Positions 32,374 through 41,822 of a DNA stretch of 64,000 nt are shown piece by piece. Source of the stretch: Streptomyces sp. NRRL F-5123 (GTDB lineage Bacteria > Actinomycetota > Actinomycetes > Streptomycetales > Streptomycetaceae); the NCBI RefSeq assembly GCF_000721495.1, contig NZ_JOHY01000035.1, positions 9,230 through 73,229 of the forward strand, written 5' to 3'. Below the pieces are notes generated by a model. That model saw only the letters and a program-made list of their open reading frames with translations, was not told the DNA's origin and searched no databases. Both the position numbers and the translations under genes were made by a program. Position 1 is the stretch's first letter. Each line of letters opens with the position of its first letter.

Positions 32374-33399
32374 TCATGAGATGTGCGAAAGGCTGTCCGG
32401 AGTTTCGCCCGGTCCGCTGTCGGCACAGTCGCCGGTGCCGAGGGTGTTGGCGATGTTGTACGCGGTCTTCAGAACGCCGTTGAGGTGGTCGACGGCCTTG
32501 TTGGTCGTGGCGATCGCTGTGGCGTTGTTTGCTTGAGCAGTCGCAATGGCCGCACCGGCGCCCGGCACCGAAGGCAGGCCTGCGGCCGTCAGGGCGGTCA
32601 GCGCCTGCTGCAGCGTGGATATCTGGGTCCGTACACCGTCTATGTTCTGCTGTTCCTGGTCGACGTCGTAACTAGCGTTGGAGGTGACGTCGTAGCCCAC
32701 TACGTTCTCCGCGTCGTAGCCGACCACGTTCTCCACGTTGTAGCAGCCGTCGCCGTTGCCGCCCTTGGCGTCCTCGCGCTCCTTGGCCAGGTCCGCGTCA
32801 GTCGTGGTGACGTCGTCACGCACCGTCTTGGCGTTGGTGAAGGAGCGGTTGGTGCCTTGGAGCGTCGCGAGCGCGTTCTCGGCCTCTCGCAGGGCAGACG
32901 CTTGGGCACTGGCTCGGGCGTTGGCCTCGTTTGTGGCCTGGTCCTGTTGCTGGCCTGCCTGCTCGGCCGCCGCGTCTTCGGTCCAGCCGCCCTGTACCAG
33001 GGCGCTGCACACGCTCTGCCCGTATATCTGACTGCTGCTGTCACGGACCACGATCACGACGCCGTCTTTCTGGACGCCGCAGACCACGGGGACGACACCC
33101 TGCGTGCTGCTTGCCTGCGTGGTCCAGAAATCGCCGCCCCTGGAGAACGACTTCGCGAGTCCACCGCACAAGTCACTGGGATCCAAGGAGCCGTTGCCCG
33201 TCACCTCGGCACGTGTTGCGTGTCCGTACAACCAGATCGTGCAGGTACCCCCCGGAGCTTGACGCGGCGCTGGGGTACTTGCGCCGGGGGTTCGTGACGG
33301 CGCGGCGTGGGCGCCAGGCTTGGCGGCGGGGGAGGACGAACAGGCGGTGAGGAGCACGCCGGAACAGAGCAGGACCCCGGCGGCAGCGCCTGTTCTCAT
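32374..33399 (-). CDS. Coiled-coil lipoprotein at end of T4SS operon
   Basis: 341 residues from ATG 33399, with GAGGAG on the minus strand just upstream; a longer open frame lacks this. A lipobox, GVLLTACSSS, places it on the outer side of the membrane. A proline/alanine linker is followed by a small domain with four cysteines (GGTCTIWLYG, PSDLCGGL, PVVCGVQ, QSVCSAL) that could form two disulfides, then a long alanine/glutamine coiled coil (residues about 165-310). Inside it is a tandem short repeat, ENVVGYD twice and related copies. Its stop is 51 bp from the end of CRISPR array 3, converging on it. Confidence 0.7.
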   Translation of the reverse strand: MRTGAAAGVLLCSGVLLTACSSSPAAKPGAHAAPSRTPGASTPAPRQAPGGTCTIWLYGHATRAEVTGNGSLDPSDLCGGLAKSFSRGGDFWTTQASSTQGVVPVVCGVQKDGVVIVVRDSSSQIYGQSVCSALVQGGWTEDAAAEQAGQQQDQATNEANARASAQASALREAENALATLQGTNRSFTNAKTVRDDVTTTDADLAKEREDAKGGNGDGCYNVENVVGYDAENVVGYDVTSNASYDVDQEQQNIDGVRTQISTLQQALTALTAAGLPSVPGAGAAIATAQANNATAIATTNKAVDHLNGVLKTAYNIANTLGTGDCADSGPGETPDSLSHIS

Positions 33400-33669
33400 T
33401 GTGTGTTCTCCTCGTGGATTCGCTGTGAAGCAGATGTGTTGGGAGGCACTGTCCCAAATCCGTGCCGCTGATGTGGCCAGGTCCGGAATTTGTGGCTGTG
33501 CGGCCTGACCAGTGCGAGCGCATGGCCGGTGGCCGGGGTGTGTATTGGGTTGCGTCCGCCTCGCGCGACGCCTGGGGATGACGGCTCTTCGGCGTCCGTC
33601 CCCTACTACGCCCGTACCTGTCGGAGAACCCGTGTGGCAGTGCACGCCACCGACGGTGACCTGTGCGGG

Positions 33670-34605
33670 TCAGACGCGCGCCGGGGCGGCGGGCACCTTC
33701 TGCGTAGGCCTCGTCGCGCCCACGTAGTCGTCGCCCTCGTAGCGGTACGGCTCGACGCGGACGGTGGCTCCGGTGTGCGGCGCGTCGATCATCTGGTCGG
33801 CGCCGATGTAGAGGCCCACGTGGTGGATGTGGCTCGGGGCGCCGTAGAAGACGAGGTCCCCGGGTAGCAGGGGCGCGCCCGCAGGGAGGTGCGGGCCGCG
33901 GTGATACTGCTCCTGGGCCGTGCGGGGGAGGGGGATGCCGGCGGCTGCGTAGGCGGATTGGGTGAGGCCGGAGCAGTCGAAGCTCGTGGGGCCCGTGGCG
34001 CCCCAGGCGTAGGGGAGGCCGAGTTGGCCCTGGGCGTAGTTGAGGGCTTCGAGGGCGGCCGGGGTGGCGGCCCGGGGGGCGCCGAGGGTTGAGGGGCTGG
34101 TGTAGAGGGCGGCCTGGGTGAGGACTTGGGAGACGTACCACTCGGCGTGGTTGTAGGCGTAGACGGCGCGGTGGAGGTCGGTGGGGGCGCCGGAGCGGCA
34201 GAGGTAGGTGGCCGCTGCGTAGATCGCGTCGTGGGGGTCGTACGGGGACGGACCAGGGTCACCCGGCGGACGGGCGGTCACTGCGGTGAAGGTCGCCGGG
34301 AGGAACTGCATTGGGCCTTCCGCCCCGGCGGAGTTGGCCCCTGTCTGGACGCCGGGCAGGCCTGAGCGGCCGTGGTCGCTCTCGATCTTGCCGATGGCGG
34401 CGAGCACGGGCCAGTCCAGCCCCGGGCAGGTCTGAGCGGCGTCGACGTAGAGGGCGAGGTAGTCGGGCGGGATGTCGGACAGCGCGGTGGCGCTCGCCAT
34501 GCTCGCTGTGCCGGTGAAGGGGGAGAGGAGGGACGTCGCACCCGCCGCGGTGAGTGCGACGAGGAGGGTGAAGCAGGCCAGCGCTGCCGCGACCGCTTTC
34601 GCCAC
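33670..34605 (-). CDS. Membrane-anchored lytic transglycosylase with NlpC/P60 domain
   Basis: 311 residues from GTG 34605, just after the stop of the upstream gene. An N-terminal helix (AAALACFTLLVALTAAGA) anchors it. The SLT-like lysozyme domain shows LAAIGKIESDHGRSGLPGVQ with its catalytic glutamate and GPMQFLPATF; the NlpC/P60 domain has FDCSGLTQSAYAAAGI (catalytic Cys) and SHIHHVGLYIG (His). This is the VirB1-like, two-domain wall hydrolase that opens peptidoglycan for Gram-positive conjugation machines. It belongs to the leftward T4SS operon. Confidence 0.9.
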   Translation of the reverse strand: MAKAVAAALACFTLLVALTAAGATSLLSPFTGTASMASATALSDIPPDYLALYVDAAQTCPGLDWPVLAAIGKIESDHGRSGLPGVQTGANSAGAEGPMQFLPATFTAVTARPPGDPGPSPYDPHDAIYAAATYLCRSGAPTDLHRAVYAYNHAEWYVSQVLTQAALYTSPSTLGAPRAATPAALEALNYAQGQLGLPYAWGATGPTSFDCSGLTQSAYAAAGIPLPRTAQEQYHRGPHLPAGAPLLPGDLVFYGAPSHIHHVGLYIGADQMIDAPHTGATVRVEPYRYEGDDYVGATRPTQKVPAAPARV

Positions 34606-34610
34606 GGGCG

Positions 34611-35624
34611 TCAGCCGCTCGTGCGTACGGAAGCTGGCGGGGGCGTGGGCGACGGGGGAAGGAGTCCGCCCGGGCTGGGGGCGGCCACACCGCCGCTGCC
34701 TACCGGCGTGACCTGCGGCCACGCGGCGAGGAGCCCCGCGAGGCGCAGCCGGCCCGGCGTCGGGCGGTGCGCGTAGACGGGGAGCCAGTGCTCGCCCGCC
34801 GGGTTGCCGTCGGTGGTGAGGTGGTCGGTGGACGCCGTGGCCACGGGGACCCGGGCAGGCTGGTCGAGTTCGGCGAGGGCCGCGGTCAGGGCGCGGCGTA
34901 CGGCCGCTTCGCGGCGGGCGGTGGGGAGCCAGAGCAGGAGCGGTGTGGTGATGCCCGTGGTCGTGGCGAGTTTGGCGTACGCGGGGAGCTTCGCGGCGAC
35001 GCGGTCGGGGCGCTCGGTGGCGAGGTCGTACTCCAGGAACCACTCGACGGTGGAACCGGCCTCCTGCCAGCGGGCGTACGCGTCGGGGCGGACGATGTCG
35101 CCGAAGTGGCGGGCGCAGCGGGCCTCGGACCACCAGGTGGTCAGCTGCCCGCTTCCGCCGCGCCGCGCACCCGCGATCAGGGTGGTGAAGACCTCGTTGG
35201 TGCCGACGGTGTGGGCCAGGCGCAGCGAGTGGGCGATGCCGATGGCGCGTTCGTGGCGGTAGCCGAGGTCGCGCGGGTCGAGTCCGTCCTCGTGGGCGAG
35301 GATCGCGGCGCCCGCGGCGTCGAGGACGTAGTGCATGGGCGCGGAGCCGGACGGCGCGTACGGCTGGAAGCGGTCGACGACGCGCCAGGTGAACAGCTCG
35401 CGCAGCCGCATGTTCGCCGAGCGCTGCGAGGGCCAGGCCATGGCGGCGAGCTGGGTGCTGGTGAGGACCTTGTGCTCGTGGAGCATGCGGGCGATCCAGC
35501 GGTCGCGGGCGGTCAGCCGGGAGGCGAGGCGGGCGATGTACTCGCCGGTCGCCGCCGCGCGGGGGGTCGGCCGGGGCGGGCGGTGGGCGCGGAGGGCGCG
35601 CTGCGGGATGGGGTTGGTGATCAC
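34611..35624 (-). CDS. Replication-relaxation family protein
   Basis: About 337 residues; GTG 35624 is used because GGAGG lies at a suitable distance, and GTG 35636 overlaps that site. The N-terminal winged-helix part reads LTARDRWIARMLHEHKVLTSTQLAAMAW, RSANMRLRELFTWRVVDRF, followed by HYVLDAAGAAILA, then a second domain with a nuclease-like core (VEWFLEYDLATERPDRVAAKLPAY). This matches the replication-relaxation family (PF13814) of actinomycete plasmids and integrative elements. A proline-rich tail ends it. Confidence 0.8.
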   Translation of the reverse strand: MITNPIPQRALRAHRPPRPTPRAAATGEYIARLASRLTARDRWIARMLHEHKVLTSTQLAAMAWPSQRSANMRLRELFTWRVVDRFQPYAPSGSAPMHYVLDAAGAAILAHEDGLDPRDLGYRHERAIGIAHSLRLAHTVGTNEVFTTLIAGARRGGSGQLTTWWSEARCARHFGDIVRPDAYARWQEAGSTVEWFLEYDLATERPDRVAAKLPAYAKLATTTGITTPLLLWLPTARREAAVRRALTAALAELDQPARVPVATASTDHLTTDGNPAGEHWLPVYAHRPTPGRLRLAGLLAAWPQVTPVGSGGVAAPSPGGLLPPSPTPPPASVRTSG

Positions 35625-35647
35625 GGACGGGTTCACCTCCGGGGAGG

Positions 35648-38080
35648 TCAGGGGGTGCGGCGGGGGTCCGCGGCGGGGGCGGTGGGCTGCGGCGCGGGGT
35701 CGGGCGGCGGCAGGGCGTTGCGGCGGGCCGCGGCGCGGATGAGGCGGGCGCGGCCGGGGACGGGCGGCGGGAGCTTCTCGGTGACGGCGGTGAAGGCAGG
35801 GGCTTCGGCGCCGTGGAGGACGGGGCGGACGACGGCGTGGAAGGCGTCGAGGTTGGACAGGTCGTGGGCGGTGAGGCGGGGTTCGGTGTGCCGGGCGAGG
35901 CGGTGGGCGTCCTCGGGGGAGGCGTTGAAGAAGATCTTGGTGCGGGCGTTGGTGCTGACGCCCTCTTCGAGTTCCTTCGGCAGCTGGCGCAGGTGCTGGT
36001 GGGCGAGGGTCATGGACAGCCGGTAGGCGCGGGCCTCGGCGAGCATGTCCTCCAGGGCGTAGGGGAGGTTGAGGAAGTTGTGGGCCTCGTCGAGGTAGAG
36101 GCCGGCGTCGTGGCGGCGGGGCTGCGGGATGTGGGCGCGGCGGGTGGCGGCCTGCCAGGTGGCGGCGACGGCGATGGAGCCCATGAGGTGCGCGGTCTCG
36201 GTGCCGAGGGCGTCCTTGGCGATACGGACCAGGCAGATGCCGCCGTCGAGGACGGCGTCCATGCTCACGGTGGAGGGGCCGCCGGCGAGGGCTGCGCGGA
36301 CGAAGGGGCGCAGCAGGAAGCCGCGGAGCTTGTTCATCAGCGGGGCGGTGACCTGGGCGCGGGCGGGCGCGGACAGGTCGTCGTACCAGGACCAGAAGCC
36401 GCGCAGGATGTCGTCGTGGATCTGGGCGGTGGCGCGCTGCCGGAAGGCGGGGGAGGTCAGGAGCTGGGGTAGCTCGCTGAGCAGCGGGGTGCCGGGGAGG
36501 GCGCGCAGGGTGAGTAGGCCCGCGCGCAGGATGTCGTCGGTGCGCGGGCCCCAGGACGCGGAGTAGACGCGGGAGAAGATCGACACGAGGTTGTCGACGG
36601 TCGCGGCGGAGTCCTCGCCCTGGAGCGGGTTGAGGACCGGCGGGCGGGCCTTGCTGCCCGCGTCGAAGAGGATCACCTTGTCCCCGGCGTCCTCGGGCAG
36701 CCGCATCAGGATGTCGGTGATCAGGTCGCCCTTGGGGTCGACGACGACCAGACCCCGTCCGGCCTCGGCGTCGGCGAGGATCATGCGGGCGAGCAGCTCG
36801 GACTTGCCCGAGCCCGTGGCACCCAGGACGTGCAGGTGGTGGCGGGCGTCGGGGACGCGCAGGCCGACGGGCCGGGAATGGCCGGAGTCGGTCAGACCGA
36901 CGGGACGGACGGCCGCGCCGGTCGTGGGTACGCCGGGAGGGGGCGGGACGGCCCGCGCCCCGGCGCGCTGCAGAGCGGGGACGGCGTCGTCCCAGGGCAG
37001 GTGCGCCAGCGCGGCCAGTTCAGGGATGGACAGCAGGTCGCCGCGGTCGAGGCGGCGTTCGTCGACGCGCGCCCGTACGCGCCGCAACCGGACGCGGCGG
37101 TAGTAGTTGTGCTCGGTGTACGCCGAGAACGCCGCCGCGAGGGCGTGCGCCCGCCCGCGCAGCGCCGCCTGCTGGGACGGGCTCCGCTCGGCGGTTCCGG
37201 CCGCGGCCACGGCGTAGCGGATCCGGGTCTCGTACGACGCCCCGCGCTGCTTGACCACGATCGCCCGGTCCTCCGCGGCGGTCGCGAGCACGGTCTGCCG
37301 CTCCTGGACCGGGGGAGACGGGCGGGCTGGACGGTTCGCACCGGGGGTGAGCAGGTCCAGCAACCGGGCGACTACGCGGGCCGAGGCCCCGGCGCCGGTG
37401 CGGCGGGCGCGTTTCACCCGGCGGCCGGTGACCGGCCGGGCCAGGACCTGCACGATGGCCTGCTCGTCCACGCCGAGCCCGGCCGGAGCGCCGAGGAGCG
37501 CCCGGATCGGGTCGGCGGGGAAGTCGGTACGGATCGGCAGTGCTTCGGTGCGGGCGAGCCGCAGCTCGCCGCCCGCGGCCGCCACTGTGCCCTTCCCCGT
37601 GAGGAATCCGCTTCCCGTGGACGTCGTCCGGGTACGTGCGCCGGGCCAGGCCGCCTCGATCGCCCGCTCCACCATGCCCGGCGGGATGACGCCGGGCACC
37701 CACATCCGGATGCGGATCGTCTCGCGGTCGAAGACGTACTCCCAGGCCAGGTGCGGCTGCCCGGTCCAGTAGCGGCGCCATGCCGGACGGAGCAGGCCCA
37801 GCAGGTTCGCCCACAGGGCCGCGGAGCCGGCCGGGTCGGTGCCGGGCGGGGGCAGGATGCCGACCAGCCGGGCGTCGGCGGCCAGGCGGCGGCGGAGCCT
37901 GCGGCGCCACCACCGGCGGCCCCACGCGGCCGAGCCGAGTACGGCCGCGAGCGCCGGGGCAGCGATCGGCGCCCACGCGGTGGCCGTCACGAAGCTCTGC
38001 CGGAGGACCGAGTGCAGCGTGCCGCCCGGGTCGACGAGGAAGCGGCCCAGCGGGGAGGCGCTTACGGTCGGGTTCGTCAT
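35648..38080 (-). CDS. VirD4/TraG-like type IV coupling ATPase
   Basis: 810 residues from ATG 38080 (ATGA overlap with the GP88-like gene; the longer open frame is not used). A membrane helix is near residue 30 (ATAWAPIAAPALAAVLGS), followed by a long N-terminal domain. The motor contains HVLGATGSGKSELLARMIL (Walker A, near 425), VVVDPKGDLITDIL, then LYLDEAHNFLNLPYALEDML (Walker B, near 675) and LSMTLAHQHLRQLPKEL. This is the coupling protein/FtsK-HerA type that links cargo to the secretion channel. Confidence 0.88.
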   Translation of the reverse strand: MTNPTVSASPLGRFLVDPGGTLHSVLRQSFVTATAWAPIAAPALAAVLGSAAWGRRWWRRRLRRRLAADARLVGILPPPGTDPAGSAALWANLLGLLRPAWRRYWTGQPHLAWEYVFDRETIRIRMWVPGVIPPGMVERAIEAAWPGARTRTTSTGSGFLTGKGTVAAAGGELRLARTEALPIRTDFPADPIRALLGAPAGLGVDEQAIVQVLARPVTGRRVKRARRTGAGASARVVARLLDLLTPGANRPARPSPPVQERQTVLATAAEDRAIVVKQRGASYETRIRYAVAAAGTAERSPSQQAALRGRAHALAAAFSAYTEHNYYRRVRLRRVRARVDERRLDRGDLLSIPELAALAHLPWDDAVPALQRAGARAVPPPPGVPTTGAAVRPVGLTDSGHSRPVGLRVPDARHHLHVLGATGSGKSELLARMILADAEAGRGLVVVDPKGDLITDILMRLPEDAGDKVILFDAGSKARPPVLNPLQGEDSAATVDNLVSIFSRVYSASWGPRTDDILRAGLLTLRALPGTPLLSELPQLLTSPAFRQRATAQIHDDILRGFWSWYDDLSAPARAQVTAPLMNKLRGFLLRPFVRAALAGGPSTVSMDAVLDGGICLVRIAKDALGTETAHLMGSIAVAATWQAATRRAHIPQPRRHDAGLYLDEAHNFLNLPYALEDMLAEARAYRLSMTLAHQHLRQLPKELEEGVSTNARTKIFFNASPEDAHRLARHTEPRLTAHDLSNLDAFHAVVRPVLHGAEAPAFTAVTEKLPPPVPGRARLIRAAARRNALPPPDPAPQPTAPAADPRRTP

Positions 38081-38856
38081 GTCGGCTCCCCGGACCGAGC
38101 CGCGCGCCGGGACGAAGGGGCGGCGCCGGCCCCGCGGCGCTCGGCGTCCACCTCGGCCTGCCAGGTGCGGAAGGTCCTGGTGCCGAGGCGCTTGAGGTAG
38201 TGCGGGATGCGGTTGGCGGGGATCCCGACCAGCCGTGGGCCGAGGACGGCCAGCAGGTCGTTGGCCTCCTGGGAGTTCCAGCCCGCGTCGTGGACGGCCT
38301 GCTCGTCGGGGAAGACGTCGGCGACGCGGTCGCGGGCGACGTCCAAGGCCGCGTCCTGGGTGCCGCCGAAGCTGTAGACCCACAGGAGGTTGTCGGGCGG
38401 GTCGGGCTCGACCAGGGCGCGGAAGCGGGCGACTTCCTTGGTGTAGGCGTAGAAGCCGGTCGCGTCCCGGGCGCATATGACGCGCAGCCACGCCAGCAGG
38501 TAGGCGTCGGAGAAGAAGTCGCCGCTGTCGTGGATCCGCACCCACGCGCCGTGGAAGCGACGGCCGCCGAGTTCAGCGGTCATCGCTTGCTCCCACCCCG
38601 GCAGGTCGTCGAGGACGAAGGCGAGGTTCGCGTGGTGCTTGGCACGGACCTTCGGCCAGCGGTAGGTGCCGTTGCGGGCGTAGCAGACGTGGCGGCAGAT
38701 CCCGGCGGACGGGCACGTGTTGTACGTGCGCCCGTCGGGCAGCCGTCCGGCCCAGGCGGGGAGCGTCCAGTTCCAGACGCCGATGGCCCGCATCTCGCGG
38801 TTCTGCGTCAGGAGCCGTGAGGGTCGGTCGGAGGAGGGGCAGGGCGCTGGAGGCAT
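38077..38856 (-). CDS. GP88-like cysteine-rich protein
   Basis: 259 residues from ATG 38856, with GAAGGG upstream. It resembles the mycobacteriophage gene-product-88 family: TLPAWAGRLPDGRTYNTCPS, AGICRHVCYARNGTYRWPKV, then GAWVRIHDSGDFFSDAYLL, and VGIPANRIPHYLKRLG. The three cysteines C-x5-C-x3-C could hold metal or an Fe-S cluster. The family is phage- and plasmid-borne with no proven function. Here it sits inside the T4SS operon between the VirB4 and VirD4 genes and overlaps the latter. Confidence 0.75.
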   Translation of the reverse strand: MPPAPCPSSDRPSRLLTQNREMRAIGVWNWTLPAWAGRLPDGRTYNTCPSAGICRHVCYARNGTYRWPKVRAKHHANLAFVLDDLPGWEQAMTAELGGRRFHGAWVRIHDSGDFFSDAYLLAWLRVICARDATGFYAYTKEVARFRALVEPDPPDNLLWVYSFGGTQDAALDVARDRVADVFPDEQAVHDAGWNSQEANDLLAVLGPRLVGIPANRIPHYLKRLGTRTFRTWQAEVDAERRGAGAAPSSRRAARSGEPT

Positions 38857-38895
38857 GGTGAGCCCTTCGCAGCAGAGGCAGGGGGAGCGCGCCGG

Positions 38896-40767
38896 TCAGC
38901 CGGCGCCGAGGTCGAGGTAGCCGTCGTCGTCCTCCGCCAGCGCGTACGCCCCGTCGGTGTCCTCGTCGACGTCGAGGGAGAAGTCGTCCGGTGCGGCGTC
39001 GTAGGCGGCCAGCTCGGCGGGGTCGGTGGTGACGAGGGTGTGCTCGGCGGGGGAGGCGACGGCCTGGAAGGCGACGCGGTGCGTGCCGGTGGACAGCAGC
39101 CCCTGTCCGCGGTCGGCCGAGAGCAGGAACTGGCGCTCGCCGTCGGACAGGTTGAAGGTCGTGGTGATCTCGTCGATGGCCTGCGGTGCCTGCCGCAGCA
39201 GGATCTGGGTGGCGGCGTTGGCGACGACGGCTTTGCCGAGGTCGGTGCCGAGGACGTCGGCGGTGTCCTGGGTGGCGACGGTCAGTCCGGCCCAGCGTTT
39301 GCGGCCGGCCTTCGCCATCCGGAACAGGAAGTCGGCCCCGGCGGGCTCCCGCATCAGCAGCCACGCCTCGTCGACGACGACGAGCCGCGGGCGGCGCAGC
39401 GCGGGGTCGGAGATCTTGCGCCAGACGGCGTCGAGGGTGAGCAGCGTGCCGATGGGCTTGAGCTCGTCGGCCAGGTCGCGCAGCGAGTACACGACCAGGT
39501 GCCCCTCGGGCCGGGTGGTGGTGGGCCCGTCGAACAGGCCGGAGAAGGCGCCCTCGACGTACGGGTGCAGGCGCGCGGCCAGCTCGTCGGCCGTACGGTC
39601 CCCGGCCCGGCTCAGGACCTCGGCGAGGTCGGCGAGCAGCGGTGCCGGACGGGCCCAGGTGCGCGGGTCGCCGGTGATCCCGGCCCGCTGGTAGGTCGAG
39701 GTGATCGCGCGGTCGAGCACCGCCCTTTCGGCGGGGGCCGGTTCGGCGCCGAGCAGGACGGCGAGCGCGGTGTGGAGGAACAGCGAGCGGCGCAGCAGGG
39801 CGTCGCGCGGTGCGCTGCGGCGGCCGTCGGGGCGGGTGTGGAGCGGCAGGTCGAAGGGGTTGATGCGTACGCCCTGGTCGCCGAGGTGGACGTACGTGCC
39901 GCCGACCGCGGCGGTGAGGCGGGCGTACTCGTCCTCGGGGTCGATGACGTGGACCTCGATGCCGCGGTAGAGCGACCGCAGGAGTTCGAGCTTGACCAGG
40001 TACGACTTCCCGGCGCCGGAGCGGCCCAGGACCACGGAGTTGTGGTTGTCGAGGGCGAAGCGGTCCCAGTGGACCAGGCCCTGCGAGCCGATGTTGTAGC
40101 CGTAGAGCACGCCGCTGGGCGCGGTTGTGCCGGCCGGGTCGGGCGGCGGCAGGTCGGGGTTGGTGAAGGGGAAGCTCGCCGCCAGGGCGGCGGTGTCGAA
40201 GGTGCGGCGCATCCGGATCGGGTCCAGGCCGAGCGGCAGGCAGGTGACCCAGCCCTGGAGGCTGCGGTACGTGGTCGGCTTGGCGTCCATCAGCAGGCTC
40301 GCGGCCAGCGAGCGTACGGCGGTGACCTCGTCGGCGAGGGACTCGGCCGTGGCCGCGTGCACGGTCAGGTACAGGCCGGTGCGGTAGAGCTTGCCCTCGC
40401 CGCGGGCGACACGGGCAGATAGCTCGTACGCGTCCTCGGTCGCTGCCTCGACGTGCGGGTCCAGGAGCTTTCCGTGCTCCTGGGTGTGGCGGCGGCCGGA
40501 CTCCATCTTGGCCAGCTGGCGCTTGAGGCGGTTCGCGGCGGTGACGGGGTCGATGGGCTCGACGTGCAGGGCGACGTCGACCCGGCCGGGGTAGGTGAGC
40601 AGCGGCTGGAGCCAGCCGGGGTGGACCTCGCGCGGGTAGCCGGTGACGGCGAAGGACGCGACGTGGTCGGTGCCGACCTCCAGCCGGCGCGGGGTGACGG
40701 CGAGGGTGTCGGGGGCGAAGGGGCTCGCGGTGCGCTGCCGTGCCGGGGTGCGGGGCTTCTTGCTCAT
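38896..40767 (-). CDS. VirB4/TraE-like type IV secretion ATPase
   Basis: 623 residues from ATG 40767 (ATGA overlap with the PrgI-like gene). The N-terminal domain is typical of the actinobacterial VirB4 type (HPGWLQPLLTYPGRVDVALH). The ATPase core has NHNSVVLGRSGAGKSYLVKL (Walker A, near 255), HVIDPEDEYARL, RLVVVDEAWLLMREP (Walker B, near 470) and the C-terminal GLTVATQDTADVLG. It is the main energiser of the T4SS channel. An acidic tail (DDFSLDVDEDTDG) ends it. Confidence 0.92.
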   Translation of the reverse strand: MSKKPRTPARQRTASPFAPDTLAVTPRRLEVGTDHVASFAVTGYPREVHPGWLQPLLTYPGRVDVALHVEPIDPVTAANRLKRQLAKMESGRRHTQEHGKLLDPHVEAATEDAYELSARVARGEGKLYRTGLYLTVHAATAESLADEVTAVRSLAASLLMDAKPTTYRSLQGWVTCLPLGLDPIRMRRTFDTAALAASFPFTNPDLPPPDPAGTTAPSGVLYGYNIGSQGLVHWDRFALDNHNSVVLGRSGAGKSYLVKLELLRSLYRGIEVHVIDPEDEYARLTAAVGGTYVHLGDQGVRINPFDLPLHTRPDGRRSAPRDALLRRSLFLHTALAVLLGAEPAPAERAVLDRAITSTYQRAGITGDPRTWARPAPLLADLAEVLSRAGDRTADELAARLHPYVEGAFSGLFDGPTTTRPEGHLVVYSLRDLADELKPIGTLLTLDAVWRKISDPALRRPRLVVVDEAWLLMREPAGADFLFRMAKAGRKRWAGLTVATQDTADVLGTDLGKAVVANAATQILLRQAPQAIDEITTTFNLSDGERQFLLSADRGQGLLSTGTHRVAFQAVASPAEHTLVTTDPAELAAYDAAPDDFSLDVDEDTDGAYALAEDDDGYLDLGAG

Positions 40768-41822
40768 GACCGGTCCTCTTCGCCGTCGGGCCACGCTCCG
40801 GTGATGACGTCCTGCGGGCCGGCGAGTTCGGCGGACGGCGGGAGGAGGCTGTCCGGGTTGCAGGCCGCGGTGAGGACGGCGGAGGCCTGGTCGGCGTCCA
40901 GCGGCGTGATGGTGATGCCGGTCGGGCCCAGCAGCTCGGCCGCCTCGCTCAGCCGCCGGGCCAGCCGGTTCTCCGCAGCGCGCAGGGCGGCTTCGGTGAC
41001 GAGGCCCGAGCGGCGTCCCGCCCGCAGTTGGGCGAGCGCGGCCAGCGGTGAGGCGCCGCCGAGGCCGTCGGTGGGAGGTGCCGCGCCGAGCGGCTCGCGC
41101 AGGACGAGCAGGACCTGGCGGCGCAGCAGGACCGACGAACGCCCCAGCTCGACAAGGTAGTCGGCGTGCTCGCGGGCCGCGTTCTCCAGCGCGGGGTGCG
41201 GCAAGCCCGCTGCCTGGGCGTGGAGTTCGGCGATCTGCGCGGACAGGTCCAGGCGCTCGGCTCGTACCAGGACCTGGACGGGGGCGGTGAGCGAGTGCAG
41301 GTAGCGGCCGAACGCCGCGACGAGAGCTTCCTGCTCGGTCGGGGTGCGCAGCGCGAAGTTGACCGTGCCGCATGCCGCGACCGCGGCGAGACCGTCGGAG
41401 CCGAGGTCGATCACCCCCGCGTCGTTCACGCCGTCGACGGGGAGGCTCGGCGGGCCGGCCGCTTTCCCGAGGTGCTCCGTGCCTGACGTGACGCGGGCGG
41501 CGAGCCAGGCGGGTGCCGGGTCGGTCCCTTCCGGGGCGGCGATCTGCAGGCGGGCGGCGGCCCGTTGCCGTACCGCGGCCAGGACCAGCCGGTCCATCGA
41601 CATGCCGTCGCGCCGCCCCAGTGCGAGGAAGGCCGCGGCGCCTGCGGTCGGGACGGCGCCCAGCAGGAAGACCACCGCGGGGACGAAGCCGCGGCTCAGC
41701 GACCACGTCCCGTAGAGGACGACGCCGGTGACGGCGAGGATGAGCAACTGGCGTCCGGTGAGGTTCGCGACGACGGTGTCCTCGCGGTCGACGTCGGCCG
41801 GGATGCGTACAGGCTGGCTCAC
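40764..41822 (-). CDS. PrgI-like / SCO6880-type membrane protein
   Basis: 352 residues. The N-terminus REDTVVANLTGRQLLILAVT followed by two hydrophobic helices is the PrgI/VirB3-like membrane module that works with VirB4. The long C-terminal part is the SCO6880-type extension with many helices (LVAAFGRYLHSLTAPVQVLV). In many systems VirB3 and VirB4 are fused or adjacent, as here. It overlaps the VirB6-like gene by four bases. Confidence 0.8.
   Translation of the reverse strand: MSQPVRIPADVDREDTVVANLTGRQLLILAVTGVVLYGTWSLSRGFVPAVVFLLGAVPTAGAAAFLALGRRDGMSMDRLVLAAVRQRAAARLQIAAPEGTDPAPAWLAARVTSGTEHLGKAAGPPSLPVDGVNDAGVIDLGSDGLAAVAACGTVNFALRTPTEQEALVAAFGRYLHSLTAPVQVLVRAERLDLSAQIAELHAQAAGLPHPALENAAREHADYLVELGRSSVLLRRQVLLVLREPLGAAPPTDGLGGASPLAALAQLRAGRRSGLVTEAALRAAENRLARRLSEAAELLGPTGITITPLDADQASAVLTAACNPDSLLPPSAELAGPQDVITGAWPDGEEDRS

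Noticed and set aside
38081..38545. Upstream extension of the VirD4-like frame
   Set aside because: It overlaps the GP88-like gene fully, and the ATGA overlap at 38077-38080 gives a natural start.
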